From: Syngnathus acus
Lineage: Eukaryota > Chordata > Actinopteri > Syngnathiformes > Syngnathidae
Assembly (NCBI RefSeq): GCF_901709675.1
Contig: NC_051095.1
Coordinates: forward strand, 4,651,956-4,715,955
DNA length: 64,000 bases
Direction of reading: 5' to 3'
A program made the translations under genes and the position numbers. Within the stretch, counting starts at the first letter, position 1; each line of letters opens with the position of its first letter. Positions 47,301 to 58,466 of the stretch are shown here, in pieces. Under the pieces are notes generated by a model. That model saw only the letters and a list, made by a program, of their open reading frames with translations, did no database searches and was not told the origin of the DNA.

Positions 47301-50300
47301 AGCGTAAGAATATGATTATATTCTTAAGTCGTTGCTTGACAAAAGGCGTCGTTAAATGAAAATCATCATCATCATGGCGCAAAGTTAGTTTTCTTGGAAA
47401 CAAAAAAAAAAAAAAAAAGACAAGGTGGTCAAAGACACGTCGTAAAGCTGCGGAACATAAGTTGCTTTGGGGGTTTGGATACACTGTCAGAAATAGGGGT
47501 ACTTTAGCTAGTTGGTGGGTTTGTGGAAGTACGGGTACCATCGGAATGGAATGATGTCATAAGAGCTTAATGGCTATAAAGCTACCATGGGGAGTTAACG
47601 GATCTGCAAACTACGATAGAGAAGTTGATAGGAATGGCTAACAGGATGTTAATCGTTTTCTAGGAAAAGGCATGAAGTCAATAAAAGCCAAACAATTCTA
47701 TTCAATGCAGCCTAAAAAGCGTTATCCCACTGAGTAACGAGCAATTGCGAATGTTTTCCGAAGGCAGTGAACGTTGTTTGTTCAATGTCGCAAACGTTCG
47801 CCAAAAAGTTCAACATATGTACGTTCGGCAACTTCGGTATTTTAGTGATTTTCTTGTCGCAAGGAAGTCTGGAACAAGTTTAAAATTTCCTTACCAAAAT
47901 TCTGTTGAACGTTAGCGACCTTGAACGAACCCCGGCAACTATTCTCGCAACTATTCACCGCTCAGCTGGATCGGAACTTAAACAATTGTAGCCCCAAAAG
48001 GTAGAACAGGGATCGATGCTTACTCATACACCTCCAAAGAGTTACTCATCTGACTTGTGATGTAAATTTCCCAAGGCAAAAAAGGGTACAGGTACGTTCC
48101 CAAGGTGAGGATGGCATCCCAGTGACAAGTTGTTGTACCCCTAAAGATGATTTTTTCTGAGAGTGTAGATTATGTCAAACTACAACAAAAAACACATAGC
48201 TGCTATATAGACCGTTATTCTTCAAATCAGATTCCAATAAAGGTCCATATACCACAGACAAACAAACAAAAACCATCCTAGAACTTCCTCAACACGATTT
48301 TGTGTTTATTATCAACTTAAAACCAAAAGAATGGACTCACAGAAACAAAAGACCGACACAGCCGAAAAGAAAACCCAAAATTGGTTATAGCCAACACATG
48401 AGGGTCGACAAATCCCAACAGTCTAATGACAAGACCGGAAGAAAAAGTGGGACACACTGGGATACACTCAAACAGGAAATAACGGAAAATACCATCACCT
48501 ACAAAAAAAATCAAATGGGAAGTTAAATTAAGAAGGACAGAGAAGACAGCAAGAACATCTTTGATGACAGAGAAGAAACCTACCTGATCGGAGCTGTTTA
48601 ATGCGCCCGTTGTTGTTGGTGGTATTGACGGGGAGGAAGTCTTTAAACCAGGAGATATCCGGATCCGGGTTACCGCTGGCGGCACAGAGCATGGTGGCGG
48701 TTCGAGTTCGCTCCACCACTTTTAGTTGTGGGCCCATGTCTATGGTGGGGAAACCAGGGGGCAGCTGGTCCTCTGGGGAGAAACAATTCTCAAGTGAGAC
48801 ACGAATCTTGGGACTTAAACGAGGGTGCTTAACGGCATTGGACCTGTAGTGTTTTCTGTTATGGTCTATGACTGAACCCAAAATTGTGACTTTAAAGCAA
48901 ACGTACGTATTGTCACACCCTGAGCCGAACCCCAGAGTTACCCAATGAACCAAAACCCTGAGAACCCCAAAGACAAGAGAGCAAAGTTGGGTATTATATC
49001 TATAGACCAAGTCTTTTAATGCAGTGGTTCCCAACCTTTTTTGCGGACCGGTTACATGTCAGACAATATTTTCACGGACCGGGCTTTATATAAATATATA
49101 AATAAATAATAAATTTAGGATAAAAACTGCATCAAAATCAAAACTGCTCCGTAGCTTTGCGGGCTAGACTGGGGAAACATGTTACGTGACCGGGACGAGC
49201 GTCTTGACCTGAATTAATTGATCGTCGATAATTTAAAAAAAAAAAAATTCTGCGCGGCCCGGTACCAAATGACCCACGGACCGGTACCAGTCCGCGGCCC
49301 GGTGGTTGGGGACCTCTGGGCACCGATTCCAACTCCAGTTGGAAGGTTCCAGTCAGTGAAATGTATTTTCATATAACAGAAATAATTTGTAAGAAGCATC
49401 CATGTTTGCTTTCTGTTATTAGACATACAAACATCACACAAAGAGCAGCTTCTCTAAAGTGCATTTTACTGGAGTGAAGGCAGAGACAAGAAAGCAAACA
49501 GCCAATTCCCCCTTAAAAAGAAGGGGGGAAAAAACGCCAAATTAGTTTCTTAATGGCGGGCACCACGGTCTCCTAATAAAGCACTTTTTGATGTTCACTT
49601 AGAACGGCAGGTGGCCATTTGCTGCCGGGCAAACCAAGGACACACTGATTCCTCAGGATTTTAGATGTTTGGTCTTTCAAGTCCATAATCCCCACACGCC
49701 AAATTATACAAGGTAAATCCAAACCCAGCTATTGTTACGTGTTTATTTTCCGAGCGAACGGCCATTATGTTGACGTTACATTCCCACCAGACGTCTAATT
49801 GCCATCTTTTTCCGAAGCATTTTTCGCCACTCTGGGAAAACGTTTCGCATCTACGTCCGCACGCCGCCAAATGACAATCATGGCCGACTTCCAACAATGC
49901 TTTTGGGTACTTGGCATCGCGAGCCAGCGTCATGGATAAATCTCAGAGAAGTAAAAACGTGTTTACGAGCAAGTGACTTCAGAGTGAACCGCAAACTTTT
50001 CCCCTAAGGAATTCTGATGTCCCTACTTAAACTATCTCAGATAATGTTTGTTGTGTATGAAAACCACACCGGATAAAATCAGACCTGTCTGCTTCAACAC
50101 ACATTTACTCGATTCCACAGTTAGACTAAGATGAAACCGATTTCCTGAAGCGAGCCACAAGCGGCATCGCTGTATGTCCAACGTAGTAAGAGTTGTAACA
50201 AGCCGTGAAAACTACACAGTAAAAGTCTGTTGTATCCCCGAGCAATGTGTTCACAATGTAACCTCATATGATGATTAGAAAAAAAAATATGCCCAACAAC

Positions 50301-53300
50301 ACGTCGACCGATTGATACGGAAATGAACGGACAGGTTAATCAAAACGGACGAAAAGTGATCTGGAATTCGCACTGATGAGGGACCTTTTCCAGGATTTCC
50401 CCATAAAAAGAAAATGTGCGAGGGGCCGTTCGGTGGTCCGTGTAGCTTTCATTTGTTTCCAAGCAGGAAGTTGATCGGCCTCCAAGCGAGCCAATGATGT
50501 GCTACAAATGATGATGGCCCTGGCTTTGAAAATGTCATTTAGACCACAAAATGGTGACGTCAAGCTAGGGAATGTGATGGCAAATGCAATGCGGCCAGTC
50601 TCTCTCACTTTACAAAGTTACCATGGTGATAATAAATACAGGACGGGAAATTAAACACATTCGTTGGGTGCGATTAGCCGTGTGCGCGTCACGAAAACTC
50701 CGTCAGATTTTCCTCCCCCTACAAGGCCAAGATACTGAAATGAAATCAGACTGCACTGTTCCTTTTAGCTTTGGCAAAAACTTGTGAGCCGGTAGTTAGC
50801 ATTTCAAATGTAGCGCTTGAAAAGCTTCGCATTAAAGTAGCTGTTAGTCAAAGATGTAATTAACAGGGAAGCAAATCTCCCCCCCTCCCTCTTGGTGGTT
50901 CTTGCTCGCTGAGCACTGCAATCTCAAGGACAGTAAGAGAAGGGCAGCTGCTGCTTTACACATCCATACTGTATATTCAACAATAGCTCGGCACGCTAAA
51001 TGAGATGGAAGCGAGAGAAATGCTGAAGTCACCTTCTATAAAAGTGCTGAGCGCTGGTGCTTGCTATGAAAAGACCCCCAATGACAATTTGCACACATTA
51101 GCCACCGCCGTCGCTATCGGGCCGCATGAGTGCCAAGTGTGAAAGGGACGTTGGCTCCAAAAGTACCTCAGCGAGCAGATTCCCGCTGATGACAGAAGGC
51201 CACTGGACATAAACTCCGAGCCATTAGAAGATTATATCGATTGATCACTCATACGCAAAGTATGGAGGTGAACTCTCGGTTTTCGTGTACGACAACGGCG
51301 GTTGTTTGGAGTACCTCCATTGCTAACGCGTGCGGGGGAGAATTACACGTTGTTAGCGGGTAGCTGGTTGAGAAACGGAATAAATCACTGTGCTTATATC
51401 GCTCCTGTTAGCTTGTTGTTGATCAGGATTCAACATTTCAGACCGTGATGTGGTTACGCTTAAGCTTGAATTCATTAGAGCTCGGCAGAGTGTAATTTAT
51501 AAAATCGACACTGATGTCAGCGGGTAACAACGCAGCTTAGCTCAGGGTTGCTAGTTTTTGGAAGTAGAGGACTGGCGTCACATGACTTGGACTTGAGTCG
51601 ACCAGTTGCTAATTTTCTGATTTCGGCGGGGAACATCGCAGCTTAGCCAGGTTTGCTAATTTTCAAGGCGGAGGAATCGGGTCACATGACTTAGACTTGA
51701 GTTGACGTCATTTGCTAATTTTCTGATTTTGGTGGGGAACATCGCAGCATAGCCAGGTGGCTAGTTTTCAAGGTGAAGGACTTGAGTGACATGACTTGGA
51801 GTTGACTTCAGATGCAAATTTTCTAATTTCGGCAGGTAAGGCGTTGACTTCAGTTGCTAATTTTCTAATTTCAGCGGGTAACAACGCAGCTTTGCCAGCG
51901 TTGCTAATTTTCAGAGGTGGAGGACTCGGGTCACATGACTTGGACTACAGTTGCTAATTTTCTGACTAGTGTCTCGCTTGGTAGTATAAAATGCATTCCT
52001 ATGCTGCACTAGGCCAACTCCCTGGGCGCTTTTGTCGTAGGTACGTGTCTTATCGCTGACAGGTGTGTGTAAATAGCCAATCTGCAACGAAAACTAGAGT
52101 TCAGAAAGTTGAATTGTGTTTTCGTATGCTGGAAGCGCTGCATTTGAAGCTTTCGCAACTCTTTCCCGAGAAACCCCCGTCAGTCAAATTGTGACTTGAG
52201 TTCCGTGGCTGCCGCACAAGAATTGGATTGTGTTTGACCCTCTTTCTTCGCTATAGTGGAACAAGACGATTCACCCCGTGCTGGAGAGGTTACTCTTCAT
52301 CGAGAATCCCCGCAGGCTTTTGAAAAGCTATATTTGTTGGAAGTATTTAAGTAGCTACAATCCCCTCAACTTGCCTCCGTCGAGGCTGTCGCAGGTCACT
52401 TGCTGGAGAAAAGCGTGTGACGAGACGCATTGTTTGCAAACTCTTTGCAGCCAAGAATGCGGGATTATGAATTCTTCCATTCTTAGACCGCTTTCTACAC
52501 TGATCTGCCCTGAAGGTTATTCTTGCCCAGTTTAGGAATCAATCTGATTCTCCCTGGCCCTCCCCTGATATGATTTAAGCCTGCGCAGAAAGCAGGCCAG
52601 AAAACATTACCCGCCGAATGTGTCAGCAGCAAGCTATTTTTCGCCCCTTTCCACGCCGAAGCGTATCACTTCAAGTTGAGGGACACTGATCAAAGCGTTT
52701 TCCACGCTCAAAAATCCAAAAGGAGATAGGGAAATGTAGGCGGGTGGGAGGGAGGGGGGAGTTGCTAATCAAGTGAATCGTAGCACAGTGCTAACAAGGA
52801 CGTCGTCTGGAATTGGCTCGTTTCATGGCTTGCAAATGCATTAGCTGACCTAGAATGAAATAGGAAGGCCACTTTCCGACGCTGCGGAGATAGGGGAGCT
52901 TCTCATTGTCAGTCTTTCCTCGGTTTGATAGCTGGCAAAACTGCTTTTTTTGTAAAGCCGGTCTTTAATTTTATAACGGTCTCTTCTCCCACCCAAATGC
53001 TACAGCTAGCTGTTTTACGAACAGATTAGTTTTTAGCTCGCAAAACAACTTTTTTTGTAAAGTCAGTCTTTAATTTGTGTCTTTAATGTTTTACGAACAC
53101 ATTAGCTGTTATAGAGTCACCATTTGTAGCCAAGTGGGGCAGTGGGAAACCAATAAAATAAAAAAAGAGATTCCCAAAATAGAAGTCTCGCTGGATCTGA
53201 AGATGAGAGGCCTCGTGTTAGCCCGTTTTCCATTAGGACTCTTTCGTGTGGGATGTTAGCAGGCATGAATGACGAGTCCCCAAGAAAGCTTTTTAACATG

Positions 53301-56300
53301 ATCAAATATTAAAATGTCCACAGCCGGGAGATTTTTCTTCCACTCAACTCGGGTGGAGACGTTTGCCTTTTGATGTATGCAGTAGGTGCTTGTCTCCGAC
53401 TGATGATCCGGAGTTGTGACCCCAAAAGATGGCAACAACATTTTTCAAATGCAAAATGGTTGCCTTGGCTCAAAAAAAGGTCAGGAAGAACCGCTGTCGA
53501 TGTTTTGTTTGGGCGATTTCTATCAATCATTTGTTTCATCGTTTCAACATTATCACAAACGTTAAGATAACTAAGTGGGTGGTAGAAAGTCCCATAGTTA
53601 TCCCCCCACATCCAAAATAAAAAATCATACCCGTTAAGTAAATTATCCAAGAAGCTTCTGGAACGCCCCAAGCTTGCGAGGCGTAACAGCACTTAAGCTA
53701 AGAGCGGACCTGTTCCTCCTCACACTCGATTACAGCAAATTACAATTAGCTGGCTGAGCCAAATCTGGCACATTTGCAGCAATCTTTAATCTCAACTGTT
53801 CCACCAGTTGACTCAAAGCGTTCGGAGAACTCAAGTCTTCGTCCGACCTTTCGGAACATATCGAACGGCTTATTTTTTCCCGTCCGCGGCGCAAGGTTGA
53901 ATTGTCGACACACTGGCGTGCGCTTTATTAGAGCGTAGCGCTGAGCATTTTGTTCCCTCTTATTGGATTACTTAAGCGGCATCTTCCCAGAGCTGCTCCC
54001 CCGGGGGTCCTATTTGGGCTGCAGAAGCTCTTTAATCTGATTCCCGGCTGGACAACATGTGTAAGCGAGCAGCGCTGGCTTATAGCCGTACCTCGCGGCA
54101 TTATTTAGTCACCGCTTCTGCTTCTTAACTTGGCAGCAGCAACGTGACAACCGTGCTGAATTTTTGCAGAGCTACCAGTGAAAAGCGCACTTGGCCGAGC
54201 TAAAAATCAACTTTGGCTCGAGAGCAAACAAATCAATCAAAAATATTGCGATGGATTTGTGAGAGATGGGGGATCCTAAGCGAAGGGCTAAAATAGGTTT
54301 GGAGTTTTTAGTATGGTTGGTTTTTATTTCATTTTGACTTTTTTTTTTATTGAGTTTGAATTCATTTTTGGAGTATTCGTATTCATTGTTTATTTCATAT
54401 ATGGAATATTTGTTAAGTGCAAGGTATTTAAAAAAAAATCCATAAGTATAGTTAATGAAGTTTGACTTTCCTTTTTCTGTGTGGACATGGAACAATAAGG
54501 AAATAAATAAATAAATACATTTAAAATGAAACCCGAATAATCATGTTTTGATATGAACTGACAATAACCAAAACAAAGGAGTTTTATTTTCTACAGTTTT
54601 AGTTTTTTTAACATGTGATGTAGTTTCAGTTAGTTTTTGTTTGTTTTCAGCCCATTTTTGTATTTTCTCATAAATTTAGTTTTTCAGTTTTAGTTTCATT
54701 AGTTTCCGTGAGCATGGAAGCAAGTCTCGACCAGCTTGTCTATTAAATTCATATTCCAACTAAGAGAAACTGGATAATTTGTCTTTTCGATAACAAGTGC
54801 TTTCCGTGATAAATCGACGTCCCTCCATAGGCCTTTGCGACTCCAGCAGATGATTTTCCCAGCGACTGAGAGGTCTGACATCAATCTCGCCGGCGGCCGC
54901 TCGGTCTTAAATAACTCACCATAGCTTGCAGATACTGATTGGACCGCCTTGATTTACCATGCAATATTGAAAGGGGTGTTTTGTTTTTCTTCTCCCCTTT
55001 TTGCCCAGTGAGGAGATCAATTTCCGCAGGGACAGCAGGTCCACATCTTTTTAATAAGACTAATGATTAGCTTGTTCATTTTGGATGTACGACAAGCCGA
55101 GTTTGGATCAAGATCGTTGTGGTAATTGATGAGGAATTCTTTTTAGTAACATGTAACCTAAATTAATATAGCTTTATTATCTTTTATTTATTTTTACTTA
55201 CCTTTTTAGATTTGTGTCATGTATTCTTTTGCATGGGTTTAATTAATTCCTTAAAAATCCATATTTCCCGTAGTTCTTTTATTGATGATATTTTAGTTAT
55301 ATTTATATTTTAGTTAATTTAAAATATCGCAGTGGCTTCTGATTTTTTTATTTTTTTGGGTACTATTCATATTTTGAATGGATTTTTTTACACTGCTCTT
55401 TTTAGTTATTTTTTGTCACTTCCTTTTTAAGTAATTTTTAAAAATCACTTTTTTTTTGTAATTTTCCAATCCTATATTTATTTACAGTCTTTTCTACTTC
55501 ATTTTATTTTGACTTGTTGGGTTGCTGATTCGATAGATCTTTGTTTTCGTGGCCCCACGTGGCAATGATGCAATTACACATTTGCGAGTGAAGCAAGCAT
55601 GTTGTTGCATGTTATCTGACGTGAGAATGCACGGTTCTTGTTAAGTCTTTCCAGAATACAAACGAGGTTGCCTTTGCCATTCCCACTTGGTAAATAATGA
55701 CAAAAGAGCGCTCATTTTCTCGGAATAATGGCCGCTCATGTAGCTGCTGCGTCCATTGTATGCAGAATGATCCACCTCCCAGTTTGTGTTTTTTTCGGTC
55801 GTCGTTACAACCCCCACACACACACATACAGGCAGCCCTCCACCTCACCCTTCACTGGCAAAATGAAATTGATGCTTTCTGTTTTCCCGTCACAGGAGAG
55901 CGCCTTCTCATTTTCCGCTCTCTCTGTCGACTTGTACACAGCAACGTAAGTTTGTTGCTATTTGTGTGTGTGTGCGTGTGTGTGTGTGCAGGCAGGAAAT
56001 GGCTGTTGACAGCATAATGGGGGTATGAGGATGCAATATAAATCCTTAATCATGCCTGAATCATGAACTCCAACAACCCAATGCACACATCATCCAGAAG
56101 CGAAGCTAGCTAGCCTCAGGGGATGTTTCCTTTTGGCTGTTTCCTTTAGTTTGCATGAAGATACACACAGTTCTTTTTATTTATTTTTCAGATTCTTGTC
56201 ATTTTTATTCCTCTTGAGGCATTGCTAGTCGTTCTTAAAAGTGATTTCTGATTGAATTGTAGCATCATTTGCCAATGCCGGTACATCGACTGCATTACCA

Positions 56301-58402
56301 GAAAATATGTCGGTAACCTTTTCTGTGTAATCTGTATTTTATTCAAATATTTGCGTTCATGTGCACGGAGACGACAAAGGATTTCTCCAGTGTTCGCTCT
56401 CGTACGTGCTACAATGATGGGAAAATGAAAATGGCAATAAAGATGCTAATGCTAGTAGAGTAGCTTCGGTGTGTTATTTGTGCGCGTGCAAAATGTGCAA
56501 AATATTGTGCGGTGCAGACGCGCCACCTTTTTCTACCAATCGGCCTTTTGTTAGCTCGCCGGGGAGATAAGGCGGCCGGTGATGGCGGGGGGATTGACAC
56601 AGCCTCATTTGATGCTTTGTGTAATTGTGGCATAAAATGGCGCGCACTTCACTCAGGCGGCCGCTCTCCAAAGCTCCCCGCGCCATTCCAATCACATTTT
56701 ATATACAAACAAAACAGATAAAATGTTTTTTTTTACTGGGCAGGGCAAGGAATATTATTTCGTAACCCCCATTGCCATCCATCGGTCTACCTTGGCAGAG
56801 GTCTGTGCCGCCTTTTTAGTTTTTTTGGGGGACCTACTAACACGACATGGGGAAACGTCGATGAGACAGACTAATCATTCAATTGGGGGTTTTGTTACAC
56901 ACCTTAACCTTATTCCACAATCCCCCTTCAGACTTGGCAGGGGGCATTTTTATCATTTTCGTACATAAAAGCAGCAGTTTTGGCTCGCTTCACACGGTCA
57001 AGGCACAGCACAGCTAATTTGAAATCATTAAAAACAGCCGCCGGTGAAGGAACAGACGTCAATTTGCATAATTTAACTGGCATCTTAATTATTGTGTCAA
57101 GATGTATGCAAATGAGTTCAAATCCAGAAGAAACTTAGTCGGTTGACGGAGAATGGACTTATCACGTTGTGCAAAAAAACCCAAAAAAAATTGTGAAACC
57201 TTGTTCATTTTGAGCAAAAGTGACCTTAATGAGAAAGCTGGAGATAGTTCTGCAGTAAAAAGAAACATTATTCTTTCTTAAGATGAAACCCAGTGGCAGA
57301 AAACACAATGAAAGCAACAGTGGCCCCAAAATTGAACCCTGTGGAACTCCAGACGGGTTGGGCTGAATGGGACTAACAGTTCGCTCCACTAAATAAAATC
57401 CAAACCACTTGAAAACGGCAATGAATGAGTTAACCCGTTGACTCAAAGTGTGTACTGTAAAACCTCCAAGCGGAATATCCTTGACGTACCACGTAAAACG
57501 GTGAGCCGGGTGGTCGCGCTGGTCTCGCCAACGCTGTTTGAAGCCACGCATTCGTATATGGCCTCGTCACGCGGGGTGCGCAACGGTTGGATTCGCAGCA
57601 CCGAGCCGGAGCCGTCGTCGAACTCGATCACCTGCAGGTGCGAGAGACACGGTGTGTTAAAGGAGAATGGCGGTAGGGGGCCGAGGGGGGGGGGGGGGGG
57701 GTACAACGAATGCGGGACCACCATTCACACACAGAACACACAGTCGGGACATTTGATGGCTACACAGTGTCACACTCTAGTGTTTTCCTAGATTTTATAC
57801 AGCAGTATTCTTTAGTACAGTATGGCACAGAAATATTCTGTAAAATAGTTAACTATCTTTGTGCTTGTCTAACTTTAAGAATGGGCACATAGAGTTTAGA
57901 GGGCGAGTCATGTCAATTGCAAGGCGTCCCACACTCTTAAAGCTAACACTGGACATCCTGGAACAATGCGTGGACAAAAGACGATGAGGGCCACGCTGAA
58001 AAGGAATAAACAAACGAAAACATCGTAATGCTACGACAAAATTTAAGGAATTACCAGGCAGAAGTCATCCTACAAAATTCAAGTTGTATTTAAAAACCTG
58101 CGGGAATGAGGACAATCCCGGAATCACATGGGGATGACGCGACTAGAGATACAGTAAGAATAATATTAAAAAGAAATCTATTAAAATTCAGTCGTTTTTC
58201 AATTTCTGTTTTTATTTTATTTTATTTTATGAGACTGCTTCATTTATCAATCAATATAAATCCTACAAGAACAAGATTTTTTTTAGACACTTTTTTTTTT
58301 AGACATTCCTACACGTATGTTCTGTTTACACTCGTTGAAACAATAAAGTTATACATTTTCAATTAAGAAACAATGTCCAAGTACAATGAGTATATATATA
58401 TT

Positions 58403-58466
<64 letters not shown>

